DNA of 64,000 nucleotides from Gemmatimonadota bacterium (GCA_018672475.1 JABHFS010000200.1:1-64000); one strand, 5' to 3'; shown: positions 27,443-36,968, numbered from the stretch's first letter. The notes: a model not told the origin generated them from the sequence alone. Translations and numbers: made by a program.

Positions 27443-30082
27443 TCAATATGTGACATGTACCAAACGGTTGACAGAGGTGTTTTTGCGCGCCATCGAATCG
27501 ACATCAATATCGATCTTCAGAAGATATATACCGGGAGGAACTAGGGCCCCTGTATCGTCGACTCCGGTCCAGATGACGGTGTGGCGCCCTGGAGAGATGG
27601 ACTCATTGCGCAATTGGCGCAGGAGTCGGCCGCTCAAATCGTATATTCGCACCTGCAGCGGGGCAGCTGTCCCGACACGCAAGAGAGAAAAATCCACGGC
27701 CATTTCATCATTGATACCATCGCCATTGGGGGTGATGACTGCACGATCAGTTTTAATGCTGCTTAACACTTCCCCTCCTTCGAGGACCAAGACTACGGTC
27801 TTTTCGCTATCCGTGATCCCATTGGCATCGCCGTCGTCCACTCTTTGCCACGAATTGACAAAGGAAGAGTTGCCGATAGAGCCATCAAAGAATGTGGTAA
27901 AGCCAAATATCGTCGCCTCAAACCGCAATTCGACCGACGCCGTTCCACTCGTTGTCTTGATGGAAGCGGGAAGCCGCACCCAGAGAGAATCGGAATCATC
28001 GGTCAAGACTCCAAAACCCGGACTTTCGGCGGTATAGATTGCAGACTCCTGTCCCGTTATGTCCACAATCGCCTGTTTGAATTGCATTTTGACACCGGCA
28101 GGTGCCTCGATCAGAATCTCGTCAAAGCCCCGATTACTCGACTCGAATGTCGAGCGAATCAAATAGGACAACTGCTGTTTCGTGCCGATCTCTTTTAATT
28201 TTGCAGGTAGCACCTCGCCGACAACTGCCTTGGCTACAGGTGTTGTAAAATTGAGCGTTAGCGAACGCAAAGTGGCCGCTATAAGGGGGACTTCGGTCCG
28301 AAACGTCGCCCGGATCGCGACAAATTTTCTCGGACTGGGGGAAGTGATTTTATCCCCTGAATTGAAATATCGCTGACTCCAAGCGCTCCAGCCCTCACCG
28401 GGAATCGTCTCTGCGACGGCGTCCCCGACCGATGTTTCCCCGAAGAATTTTAAATCTGTTTCGTAGGCCGTTTTTGCTTCCTCGTCCGAACCCGGATATT
28501 CCTCGCCATTTTTTTTATAGTAGTGAATTATGCGCTGGACTGTATCGCCGGTCCTAGTCTGCAGGATGAGATCGGTACCTAGCGGGATATCCGCATCCCA
28601 CTCTATGGAGGCTAAATTTTGCGCGTTGTCGCCTAATTCTATAAAGGGGGACTCCCCGGGGAAGATCGACGCAATCCGGGACTCGGGCATAAAACCTTCT
28701 CCAAATAGCTGCACCTCTGACAGCCCGTGACGCCCACCCCCGACATGGAGTCTGTAGGTGAAGGATAAATGCTCGACCTTGCTAAGCGGAAACTTAAAAT
28801 CGTGGTATTTTTCGTCTCTTGAAATATCGTCGTAGCCTCCAATAGTCTTCCAGGCCAGGCTACCGCCGGCGTTGGTGGAACCATCGGACAGCTCAATTCT
28901 GTAGGCGCGAAAAGCACCGGGGGGGCTGCTGCTAGCCTGGAGAGTTCGAACATTATCGACAAAGAATGCACCCGCCAGGTCTATAACTAATGAGCGTTCG
29001 ACGATCGGTGGCTCTGAGGGCAGTAGCCTGTCGGGATTGTAGCCCCCCTGGGCGGGCCAGTATGGCGCGCTGTCCCTGCTGTAGATATCCCCGTCTACCA
29101 CGACTCCTTCAGCGCCGTTGTTTTCAAAGCTGGTCACATTGCCGCCGCGCTCCAGAACACCAAGGCCGATATTGTCACCGATCGACCAGATCTCTATCTC
29201 CGCCAATCGAGGGATCTCCCGACGGTAGTAAACTACGGGCCCTTGTTTATCCGTCCCCGCGAGGATATCCCAATCTTCTTTATCGTCTAATAACCTTAGT
29301 TTGCCCGAGAGCTCCTGGCGAAAATACTCTATGTCACCCTGCTTGTCGGGCGCAAGGCGTTCATAATCGGCTTGAGAAACCTGCCTTGCCTTGCCGAAAT
29401 CGCTGTCGGTGATACCCACCCCCACATATCTGATTACATCACCGGTAAAGTCTCCGCGTATCTTTGGCCACTTGGTGGGCAACTGAGCCGTCAAATCGAC
29501 TTCAAAAACTCTTTGATCCTTGATGGGCTTGTTCGTGCTGAAGCGCTTCCTGAACAGGAGAGGGCCGATATTCTGTTCACCCTGAGAGGTCGTAACACCG
29601 AATTGTAGAAAAGGGTCTCCCAGATCCTCCCCGACAAATTTGAGCACAATCTTGTTGGCCGAGACGATCCGTCCCAGATCAATCTGCACCCACCAGTCTC
29701 TAATCGGGTCGGAAGCATCTGGTTCCCAAAAGGTGTCCATTCTGCCGTCCATTAGGTTGGCTACACTCGAAAAATTAGAACCGGCATCTCTCGCCCCGCC
29801 ACCAAAATCGGAGGCGTTCCGGGCCGCGTTGACACCCGGAACAGCAATGTCTTGGCCGTCTATTTGAACGATTGTGCTCTTGCGAATAAAGGCGGGTTGT
29901 ACGCCCTCGTCAGTGATGTGTATCGTCTGGGCAACAGACTGCCACTGAGCCCAGTGCTCTTGGGTCGCAATGACGACCTTGCCGTCTTCGATAGAATACC
30001 CACCTTGCCCCCAGGTGACAGTGTCAGTAGCCAATCCCCCCAAAGCTATTGCCAAGAGTAAACGGGCCAGGCTTGTTCTCAT
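27443..30082 (-). CDS. Secreted protein with discoidin-like and FlgD-type C-terminal Ig domains, paralogue 2
   Basis: An 879-residue protein, the largest of three tandem relatives. The start at ATG 30082 puts the signal peptide (RTSLARLLLAIALGGLATD) at the N terminus; the upstream open frame runs into the previous gene. It has discoidin-like parts, for example WWVQIDLGRIVSANKIVLKF near residue 120 and a second about residue 370, the shared segment GEVLPAKLKEIGTKQQLSY, and the C-terminal VITPNGDGINDEMAV, IYDLSGRLLRQL and GIYLLKIDI. Secreted and probably surface-bound. It is 28 bases before paralogue 1. Confidence 0.82.
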   Translation of the reverse strand: MRTSLARLLLAIALGGLATDTVTWGQGGYSIEDGKVVIATQEHWAQWQSVAQTIHITDEGVQPAFIRKSTIVQIDGQDIAVPGVNAARNASDFGGGARDAGSNFSSVANLMDGRMDTFWEPDASDPIRDWWVQIDLGRIVSANKIVLKFVGEDLGDPFLQFGVTTSQGEQNIGPLLFRKRFSTNKPIKDQRVFEVDLTAQLPTKWPKIRGDFTGDVIRYVGVGITDSDFGKARQVSQADYERLAPDKQGDIEYFRQELSGKLRLLDDKEDWDILAGTDKQGPVVYYRREIPRLAEIEIWSIGDNIGLGVLERGGNVTSFENNGAEGVVVDGDIYSRDSAPYWPAQGGYNPDRLLPSEPPIVERSLVIDLAGAFFVDNVRTLQASSSPPGAFRAYRIELSDGSTNAGGSLAWKTIGGYDDISRDEKYHDFKFPLSKVEHLSFTYRLHVGGGRHGLSEVQLFGEGFMPESRIASIFPGESPFIELGDNAQNLASIEWDADIPLGTDLILQTRTGDTVQRIIHYYKKNGEEYPGSDEEAKTAYETDLKFFGETSVGDAVAETIPGEGWSAWSQRYFNSGDKITSPSPRKFVAIRATFRTEVPLIAATLRSLTLNFTTPVAKAVVGEVLPAKLKEIGTKQQLSYLIRSTFESSNRGFDEILIEAPAGVKMQFKQAIVDITGQESAIYTAESPGFGVLTDDSDSLWVRLPASIKTTSGTASVELRFEATIFGFTTFFDGSIGNSSFVNSWQRVDDGDANGITDSEKTVVLVLEGGEVLSSIKTDRAVITPNGDGINDEMAVDFSLLRVGTAAPLQVRIYDLSGRLLRQLRNESISPGRHTVIWTGVDDTGALVPPGIYLLKIDIDVDSMARKNTSVNRLVHVTY

Positions 30083-30113
30083 TGCTTGATTCCCAAGATT
30101 AAAAAGAGCCTGC

Positions 30114-32045
30114 TCAATAAACGACGGAGATAATTCCGCGATGGACTTCTTGCTCTGATTGCACATCGACCGCTATGCGATAGAGATATATCCCGGGCGG
30201 AACGAGCCGGTTGGAATTATTTGTTCCATCCCATGAGTGGGAATACTCGCCGATCGGATCGTCGCCGGAATACACTTGCTTTACGAGCTTGCCGGAAAGA
30301 TCAAATATCTCGATGGAAACCGGAATGGGTGCAGTTACCCGCAAAAGCGTATACGATAGATTCACTATATCGTTGATATTATCGTTGTTGGGGGTAAAGG
30401 GATTCGGACCGACCCGGGGCGCGAATACCAGCGATTTGATCAGAGACGTTTTTACGGTGAGCATATCACTTTCGATTTCGTCGGCCGCATTGCCCGGGTT
30501 AATTCGCTGCCGCACCTCGTTCGGTTTGCTACTGTTGAACACCTTGCCGACGAATACATTACCCAATTCCCTCAGTACTGGGGCATTGAAAACGACCTCG
30601 AGCAAAGCCCCACTGTCGGTCGGCTCCAGCTTTCTTGGAAACGTGAGCTCAAAGCCCAGCCCGTCTTCTTTTTCAACCCAGGAAAAGTCGTCCTGATTGA
30701 TTCCATCTAGGCGGAGCGAATCGACGGATATTACCCCCGCAGGCGTCGAAATTTCCACTCCGTCAAAGCCGATATCTCCGGCGCGAATGGTTGGCCGAAT
30801 ATAATAGGTAAAATGCGTCGGTTGGCCGACCTGAGTCAGCTGCGGGAAAATCTCACCTACCAGACCGCGCACCGTCGGTGGTACAGACACTTTAAACTCT
30901 ACAAAGTCTATTTTTCCCCCGTCCTCGACAGTAGAAAGAAAATCTGCTTTGACCTGAAAGAATGTGCGTGGACCAGGAGAAACGATGTCGATACCAGAGT
31001 TTTCAAATAGGTAGGGACTTGACCAGAAACTCCAGTTTTCCGTATCGCTGCTGATCCAGTCCTGGCGATTTGCGGGTTTGAGAATATCGAAGTGTTTTCC
31101 GTACTCAATCTTGTACTCTGTCATGCTCATATCCCCGCCGCCGAGGAGGAAGGGTACGATGTCCTGTTGTTCTGGTCTGAGTTCCCAGAAGATCTCCGGT
31201 TGCCGGTCTGTTCCCGACCTGGTGCGAATATCAACCCGGGCGTTCGGGTCTTGTTGTCCCGACCAGCTGAGTGAGCCGAAACTCGCGATATCGTCCAATT
31301 CGATGATCTCAGATTCGTACGAGGCTTCGCTAACAAAGCCACCGCCAAAGATCTCAAAATCGGCGACTCCCAACTCCTTTGGAGTGGCGCGAACAACCTG
31401 TAACTGTACAAAGCGGGTAGACACCGGCGGGTCCAATAAAATGCTGACCTCTGGTTCGGAATTTTCTTTTATTTCAGCTATCGTTGGGAAAATCGGGGGC
31501 CGAGCTATATTGAATCCCGGCTCGCTGATGCCAATATTGAACCGCTCCAAGAAGTGTTCCGGCTTTGTTGATAAAGGACGGAGCCGGATCTGCCGAATGA
31601 GGAATTGGCCCCCAAGATCGAATGTCACGGTTTCCTGAATAATGCGATTGAAGCTCTCGGGAGCTATCGCTGCCCAGGTATAGGAGGTTTCTGGATCTTT
31701 ATCGAGTAATACTTGCCCGACCTTGGTATTGTCGTTGGCAAAAACCTTAATTTTCACCCACCCATCCCGGCTCAGTAGCGATGCGGCAATATCCTCGTCC
31801 TCGTCGAAGAAATTCGGCTGCAGTGATCCAGCCTCTAACGAGTCAACCTCAAGGGCATTCTGCAGTTGAGACGCCGACCAGCTAATTTCCTTGAAATCGA
31901 TATCAAGGCTTGCGAGACTATCTTTTTCTGCCGCAGAAAAGGGTGTACCGATCCGGTAGAGGATCACCCCAGAAATATCTTGAGCGAAGAAAACGATATT
32001 CAGCAAAACGAGTAAAAGCAGCTCTGCCGACTTAGGTAGGCGCAT
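30114..32045 (-). CDS. Secreted protein with discoidin-like and FlgD-type C-terminal Ig domains, paralogue 3
   Basis: A 643-residue relative, first of the three in transcription order. The signal peptide is AELLLLVLLNIVFFAQDISG. A discoidin-like region lies near VTFDLGGQFLIRQIRLRPL; the shared segment is LVGEIFPQLTQVGQPTHFTY; the C terminus has FTPNNDNINDIVNLSYTLL, IFDLSGKLVKQVYSG and GIYLYRIAV. It follows the CBM9-like gene by 69 bases, which contain an intrinsic terminator hairpin, so its expression may be lower than that of the first gene. It has a 31-base gap to paralogue 2. Confidence 0.82.
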   Translation of the reverse strand: MRLPKSAELLLLVLLNIVFFAQDISGVILYRIGTPFSAAEKDSLASLDIDFKEISWSASQLQNALEVDSLEAGSLQPNFFDEDEDIAASLLSRDGWVKIKVFANDNTKVGQVLLDKDPETSYTWAAIAPESFNRIIQETVTFDLGGQFLIRQIRLRPLSTKPEHFLERFNIGISEPGFNIARPPIFPTIAEIKENSEPEVSILLDPPVSTRFVQLQVVRATPKELGVADFEIFGGGFVSEASYESEIIELDDIASFGSLSWSGQQDPNARVDIRTRSGTDRQPEIFWELRPEQQDIVPFLLGGGDMSMTEYKIEYGKHFDILKPANRQDWISSDTENWSFWSSPYLFENSGIDIVSPGPRTFFQVKADFLSTVEDGGKIDFVEFKVSVPPTVRGLVGEIFPQLTQVGQPTHFTYYIRPTIRAGDIGFDGVEISTPAGVISVDSLRLDGINQDDFSWVEKEDGLGFELTFPRKLEPTDSGALLEVVFNAPVLRELGNVFVGKVFNSSKPNEVRQRINPGNAADEIESDMLTVKTSLIKSLVFAPRVGPNPFTPNNDNINDIVNLSYTLLRVTAPIPVSIEIFDLSGKLVKQVYSGDDPIGEYSHSWDGTNNSNRLVPPGIYLYRIAVDVQSEQEVHRGIISVVY

Positions 32046-32065
32046 GTTCGGTCTTTAGCTATTTA

Positions 32066-32099
32066 GAAAGGGGGGCAAGATACATTACCTCGCCCCCCC
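32066..32099 (-). terminator. Intrinsic terminator/attenuator inside the minus-strand operon
   Basis: Read on the minus strand: GGGGGGC (from 32098-32092), loop of 15, GCCCCCC (32076-32070), then TTTCTAAAT. A 7-bp pure GC stem with a modest U tract sits between the CBM9-like gene and paralogue 3. It would reduce read-through and raise the relative output of the CBM9-like protein. Confidence 0.6.
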
Positions 32100-32114
32100 A
32101 ACAGTCGTTCTTTT

Positions 32115-33044
32115 TTACTTGGAGAAGCCCGATTTGATGCGTCCCCAGCTATCGTCCTCAACCGCTGTTTCTACATTCGATCCGCCTACCCAGATAGATT
32201 CATCAAAGGGAAGCAGAACATAGTCAACCATCGCCGTCGCTTTGAAGTAAAGCTCGGTGTCGCCGCTATTGGTCCAGTAACCGTTGTAGGTACCTTCCGC
32301 GCCGTCATCGTCATCCTGAACAGCAAAGCCGATGCCCATGATTTCGCCTGCCGCCATCGTATGCACGATCACGGAAGAATCATCGATACCAGTAGAACTG
32401 GTGGGAATATCGTCAAACGGGGTGAACCACATCTCCATGTTCAGGGTACCTGCACCGCCGTTCACATCGCCGTCAAAATCCCATCGAACACCGGAAAAAG
32501 GCTCGACACCGGCCCATGGGGCAGCGCCCCACAGAAACATCTTGTTGTCTGGGTTTTGCAGGTTATAGCGATAGTTCTGCGAAAGCGCGCCTTCCCATCT
32601 TTCTGGGTCCAGATCTTCCGAAGCAACATTCTGGAAAATAGCGTCACCACTGTGATCGAAATCAACAGTTATTTCGACTGTGTCGAAATTATTATCGATG
32701 GTTCCATAGAAGAGATCGTCGAAGCGTTCTTCCATGAAATACATGAGATTAGTCTCCGGACTCCAGCCGAAAATAATACGCTCGGCCAGATTCGAAGGAT
32801 CCGGGTCGCCTTGCGTGCCGGTGACGGTCTCAATTAGGTCATTGTGTGTCACCCAGAAGACCGAAGGAATATTGTCCCATTCAGCTAGGTCCCCATCCAT
32901 CTGTACATCCCTGACGCCATCGACGCCAATCGGCACCTGAACGACGGCAAAGTTCTTGTCCGGTCGCAAGTGGGCCGAGCTACTCGAGACCGTGATTAGC
33001 ACTAGTGCTAACATTAATGACGCGGAGATCATAACTCTTTTCAT
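32115..33044 (-). CDS. Secreted carbohydrate-binding family 9-like (CBM9/DOMON-type) protein
   Basis: A 309-residue protein. ATG 33044 was chosen because it gives a signal peptide (RVMISASLMLALVLITVSSSSA). The mature start RPDKNFAVVQVP and the segment VQMDGDLAEWDNIP followed by FGWSPETNLMYFM are the CBM9-like pattern, in which one sandwich domain binds a sugar. It is related to the 41.5 kb gene (LERPDKEFKIFQFPADRIPRIDG). First gene of the minus-strand operon, preceded by a structured leader, followed by a terminator: features of a strongly expressed gene. It could be a soluble or surface glycan-binding protein. Confidence 0.75.
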   Translation of the reverse strand: MKRVMISASLMLALVLITVSSSSAHLRPDKNFAVVQVPIGVDGVRDVQMDGDLAEWDNIPSVFWVTHNDLIETVTGTQGDPDPSNLAERIIFGWSPETNLMYFMEERFDDLFYGTIDNNFDTVEITVDFDHSGDAIFQNVASEDLDPERWEGALSQNYRYNLQNPDNKMFLWGAAPWAGVEPFSGVRWDFDGDVNGGAGTLNMEMWFTPFDDIPTSSTGIDDSSVIVHTMAAGEIMGIGFAVQDDDDGAEGTYNGYWTNSGDTELYFKATAMVDYVLLPFDESIWVGGSNVETAVEDDSWGRIKSGFSK

Positions 33045-33178
33045 CAGAGCTAAGTCCTTTCTTAGGGTATTAGAGGCTAAAGCTTGTGTAACTTTCACTG
33101 CTCTTAATATTCTCTTTTCACCCCCTTTCAATCCGTCCAATCAGAGTTTACCCCCGATATTATAAAACGAATAAAACA

Positions 33179-33236
33179 GGAGATATGAATGTCAATCACA
33201 TCCTCATATCTCCGCTTGTCATGAAATTTGACAAGC
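33179..33236. repeat. Two adjacent perfect hairpins upstream of the CBM9 operon
   Basis: Hairpin 1: GGAGATATGA (33179-33188) with TCATATCTCC (33204-33213), 10 bp, loop 15. Hairpin 2: GCTTGTCA (33214-33221) with TGACAAGC (33229-33236), 8 bp, loop 7. On the minus strand hairpin 1 is followed by TGTTTTATTCGTTTTAT, which resembles a terminator. They may be protein-binding sites, a leader or a small RNA end. Confidence 0.6.
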
Positions 33237-33378
33237 CTTAAAAGTATTATTAAAATATTTATAATTACAGAGGGGGGCACAACAGAAGGGCGTGATGCCC
33301 TCTTGTACAGCTCGTCGCTATAATTAAAGGGCGCATGAAATAGATGCAGTAATGCAACCTATCATGCGTAACCTGTCC

Positions 33379-33427
33379 GCTGTTAGCCCCTACTCTGGCA
33401 AGATTTGTGGGCTAACAGCTTTTTTTA
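33379..33427 (+). terminator. Strong Rho-independent terminator with no upstream gene
   Basis: Perfect 11-bp stem GCTGTTAGCCC (33379-33389) with GGGCTAACAGC (33409-33419), followed directly by seven T (33420-33426). On the plus strand nothing coding precedes it, so it may end a small RNA or act in the leader of the downstream TPR gene, whose start is 282 bases away. Confidence 0.75.
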
Positions 33428-33708
33428 TTGATAAAATTTAGAATGGCGCCGGATATATCTCCGATACATATCGAGAATGTAATGCTCCGCTCAGTGCTAT
33501 CAGGCTCTACTTTCATATAAGGAGCCGACGTGTACCGGTAATAACACGAATGGCAATAGTAATTGTCAAGGTGTTTCTTTCCAGTAATTAAATTAAAAAC
33601 AGTGCCTTCTCCCTACTATTCCAACATAATCTCAAAGTAATGGTGAGATTCCATTTGCTCCCCTGCATCAGCTTTATTATTAAGTCTTAGTCAAAGCCCA
33701 ATATCTAT

Positions 33709-35253
33709 ATGCATTTTCTAGATCTCCGAAAGGTACATAAACGGATGCGCTGCTTCATTCATTTCGCGCTGCTCAGCTTCTATATCCTGAGTTATCCCGA
33801 CACTAGCAATGCGCAGAAAACAGGCGCTGTGCTTATTGTTAGTAGCGCTGAACACTACAGACTCGGACTCGGTTATGCACAAAAGGGAGACTATAAAAGC
33901 GCCGAAAACGCATACAAAAAAGCCCTTGAAATGGATGCCAATAATATTGGTCCTCGCGATGGCCTTGGTTTTATTTACGCTTTGCAAAAAAAATTCACCG
34001 AGGCGACCGCTGAATTTGAAAAAGTGCTGCTGATCAATCCGCACTATACGCCAACACTCTACAAACTGGGCAAGATATTTTTCATTCAAAAAGATTACGA
34101 TAAAGCCGCCGATGCTTACCAGCAAGCAGTCGAATCCGATTCGATGTACTTTCCAGCCCATCATGGACTCGGCATTATCTACAAGCAAATTCAAAAAACA
34201 GCTCAAGCGGCACAGCACTTCAGGGCAGCCATCAGCATCAAACCCGACTACGGGCCGTCTCGCTATAGACTAGGACTGCTCTACCTCAACGACCAGGACT
34301 ACTCCAAAGCCATAAAAGAATTAAAACAGGCGGCAAAACTTCTCTCTAAAGAACCGTCTGCCTACTACGCACTCGGCAATGCTTATATGGCCCTAGGAAA
34401 ACTGCCCGAAACCGCCGAAGCGCTCAAGAGAACGTTACAACTGGATCCGAGCCGGGCGGATGCACACGATAAACTGGGCTTAGTGTACACCGAGCAGTCC
34501 CTGGCCCTTTTAGGTGCTGTAATGGCGGATCAAGACAAACTGGCCGCCGCGATTGCACAACATCAAAAAGCCGTTGAACTATCGCCAGGCAATGGTTGGT
34601 TTCAGCTCAATTTGGGCATGGCCTATGAACGACAACGACAGTACGAAAAAGCGGCCGTGCAGTACCGTAAGACGCTGGCCGTCGATCCCAATATAGCCTA
34701 CCCCCATTATCGTCTCGGGATGATATACGCGAGACGGAATAAGCACCAAGAGGCCATCGCTGCCTATCAACACGCCATCCGACTCGAAGCAGATAATACC
34801 ACCTTTCACAGCGCTTTGGGGGCAGTATACGCTAAAACCGCAAGAAGCGGGGAAGCCATTGAGCTATTTGAAAAGGCGATTGAATTGGATTATTACAATA
34901 CGGAGGCGCATTTCGGTCTTGCCAACGCCTACTTAAAACTGGGTCACCGCGAAGAGGGCATGACAGAGATGGAGATCTTCAAAAAACAGCGCGAAGGTAA
35001 TATAACCGACCTAGAACAGCGCGTTGACTTGGTTGCGGATAATCCGGTATTTCACTGCGAATTGGCCGTGCATTATGCAAAACAAGATCGACACATAAAC
35101 GCCATTAATGAATACAAGCTGGCCATCGGCCTCGACCCCCGAAATCCCGAGTATCACCGCCTGCTCAGAGCATCCTATATAAAAGCAGGTAGATATCAAG
35201 AGGCGGCAAGGGAAATGGAGATTGTCCAGCGGTTGCAAAGCGGGCGAGAATGA
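33709..35253 (+). CDS. Secreted tetratricopeptide-repeat protein
   Basis: A 514-residue protein of about twelve TPR units after a signal segment (CFIHFALLSFYILSYPDTSNA). Repeats read like AEHYRLGLGYAQKGDYKSAE, LGKIFFIQKDYDKAADAY and FHSALGAVYAKTARSGEAIE. TPRs bind partner proteins. ATG 33709 is used; ATG 33745 (MRCFIHF) with a GAAAGG site is an equally good start. The stop overlaps the CRTAC1 start (ATGA), so the two act together. Located in the periplasm or secreted. Confidence 0.88.
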   Translation: MHFLDLRKVHKRMRCFIHFALLSFYILSYPDTSNAQKTGAVLIVSSAEHYRLGLGYAQKGDYKSAENAYKKALEMDANNIGPRDGLGFIYALQKKFTEATAEFEKVLLINPHYTPTLYKLGKIFFIQKDYDKAADAYQQAVESDSMYFPAHHGLGIIYKQIQKTAQAAQHFRAAISIKPDYGPSRYRLGLLYLNDQDYSKAIKELKQAAKLLSKEPSAYYALGNAYMALGKLPETAEALKRTLQLDPSRADAHDKLGLVYTEQSLALLGAVMADQDKLAAAIAQHQKAVELSPGNGWFQLNLGMAYERQRQYEKAAVQYRKTLAVDPNIAYPHYRLGMIYARRNKHQEAIAAYQHAIRLEADNTTFHSALGAVYAKTARSGEAIELFEKAIELDYYNTEAHFGLANAYLKLGHREEGMTEMEIFKKQREGNITDLEQRVDLVADNPVFHCELAVHYAKQDRHINAINEYKLAIGLDPRNPEYHRLLRASYIKAGRYQEAAREMEIVQRLQSGRE

Positions 35254-36968
35254 AGACTTTCGCGTCAATGCATCTTGTCTTGTTGTCATTTTTCTTCTTT
35301 TCGACAAGTCCATTGTCGGCTGCGGACTCTACTGCAGTTGCAGATCCTGCGTTAAATAATCGAGCGGCATTTGTCGATGTAGCTGCGGCATTGGGGATTG
35401 ATTTAATGAATGTCTCCGGCGATAGCGAACAGACCTATGTAATCGACACTATGATGGGCGGATCGGCGTTTTTTGATTACGACCGGGATGGCGACTTAGA
35501 TTTATACATTTTGAATGGTTCGAGAGTGGTCGGATTTCCGCAAGGGAGCCATCCGCGCAATGCCCTTTATCGGAACGACGGTGCCCATTTTACGGACATG
35601 ACCGCGGCAGCGGGGCTCGGGGACACCGGCTGGGGTATGGGATGTGCTGTCGCAGATTATGACAACGACGGCGATCGGGATATCTATGTGACCAATTACG
35701 GCAAAAACGTCCTCTACAATAATCAGGGCAATGGCACCTTTGTCGATGCGACGGAATTCGCCGGAGTCGGCGACGATGGATTTGGCACGGGTTGTGCATT
35801 TTTTGATTACGACGGCGATGGTGACCTGGACCTCTATGCGGCAAACTATGTCGACTTTAAACATTTTTTAGAGACCACTCCCGACAAGTCTTATACCTGG
35901 AAGGGTTTGCGGGTGCACTTCGGGCCGCGCGGTATGAGAGGCGGAGCGGATATACTATATCGCAATGAAGGAAATGGTACTTTCTCGGATGTGACGACTG
36001 AAGCGCATGTAGCTAGTGACAATGCGCTCTACGGGCTCGGGGTGATCAGCGGGGATTACGACAACGACGGCGATATGGATATTTTTGTGGCCAACGACAC
36101 TGGTCCCAATTATCTCTATCAAAACCAGGGAGACGGCACCTTCACCGATGTGGGTTGGCAGGTAGGGGTGGCCTATGGCGAAAGCGGTGATGCTCAGGGA
36201 TGTATGGGCATTGCCTATGGAGATTATGACAACGACGGCTACCAGGACATTTTGGTCACCAACTTTTGGGAGCAGACCAATACGCTCTATCACAATGATA
36301 AAGGTCGCTTTTTTTCCGACCGCACTTTTGACGCCGGTGTGGGGTTGGAGAGTTTCAGTTTCCTGGCCTGGGGTACTGAATTTTTCGACTACGATAACGA
36401 CGCGGATAAAGATCTATTTATTGCCAATGGCCACCTTTTCCCGCAACTGGACCGGGCTAATTTAGGGGTCAGTTATGCCCAGAGTAATCAGCTATTTGAA
36501 AATCTGGGAGACGGCACATTCGACGAAGTGTCCCAACGTGCCGGCGAGGGTTTACACCTTAAAAAGGTCAGCAGGGGTGCTTCCTTTGCAGACTACGACA
36601 ACGACGGGGACATCGACATATTCGTCCTGAATCTGAACGATTTCCCTACTCTGCTACGCAATGACGGGAACGATGGAAATAACTGGTTAATGGTCGAAAC
36701 CATCGGGACTACAAGCAACAGAGACGGCATAGGTGCAAAAATAAAGGTTCACTGCGGACCGCTGACCCAGATCAATGAGATCCGCAGCGGATCTAGTTAT
36801 CTTTCCCACAATGATTTCAGGGCCCACTTCGGTTTGGGCGCAGCCGATGTGGTAGACCTGTTAGAAGTGGTCTGGCCAAGTGGCCTGGTCGAAAAATTCG
36901 CCAATCTTCCCGCCAACAGGCTCGTAGTGGTGCAAGAAGGTCGGGGCATTATCAAACAGCGCGACTGA
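35250..36968 (+). CDS. Secreted CRTAC1 family protein (FG-GAP/VCBS repeats plus ASPIC/UnbV domain)
   Basis: A 572-residue protein with a signal peptide (LVLLSFFFFSTSPLSA). At least seven Ca-binding propeller loops (FFDYDRDGDLDLYILNG, VADYDNDGDRDIYVTNYG, FADYDNDGDIDIFVLNL) precede an ASPIC/UnbV end (SGSSYLSHNDFRAHFGLG, VVWPSGLVEKF). Translationally coupled to the TPR gene. It is similar in length and order to the 19.5 kb protein, so the two are paralogues. Confidence 0.9.
   Translation: MKTFASMHLVLLSFFFFSTSPLSAADSTAVADPALNNRAAFVDVAAALGIDLMNVSGDSEQTYVIDTMMGGSAFFDYDRDGDLDLYILNGSRVVGFPQGSHPRNALYRNDGAHFTDMTAAAGLGDTGWGMGCAVADYDNDGDRDIYVTNYGKNVLYNNQGNGTFVDATEFAGVGDDGFGTGCAFFDYDGDGDLDLYAANYVDFKHFLETTPDKSYTWKGLRVHFGPRGMRGGADILYRNEGNGTFSDVTTEAHVASDNALYGLGVISGDYDNDGDMDIFVANDTGPNYLYQNQGDGTFTDVGWQVGVAYGESGDAQGCMGIAYGDYDNDGYQDILVTNFWEQTNTLYHNDKGRFFSDRTFDAGVGLESFSFLAWGTEFFDYDNDADKDLFIANGHLFPQLDRANLGVSYAQSNQLFENLGDGTFDEVSQRAGEGLHLKKVSRGASFADYDNDGDIDIFVLNLNDFPTLLRNDGNDGNNWLMVETIGTTSNRDGIGAKIKVHCGPLTQINEIRSGSSYLSHNDFRAHFGLGAADVVDLLEVVWPSGLVEKFANLPANRLVVVQEGRGIIKQRD

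Larger units (their letters stand above)
33045..33708. other. 664-base intergenic region between divergent operons
   Basis: AT-rich, no gene on either strand. It holds two adjacent perfect hairpins (33179-33236), an imperfect stem CGCATGA/TCATGCG near 33325-33370, and a strong plus-strand terminator (33379-33427) with no plus-strand gene upstream. A TATAAT sequence on the minus strand (33164-33159) could be a -10 box for the CBM9 operon, but no good -35 box is spaced correctly (a TTGACA at 33195-33190 is 25 bases away). Confidence 0.5.

Noticed and set aside
33159..33195. Sigma-70 promoter with TTGACA and TATAAT for the CBM9 operon
   Set aside because: The two boxes are 25 bases apart, too far for a normal promoter; only the TATAAT is kept as a weak hint.
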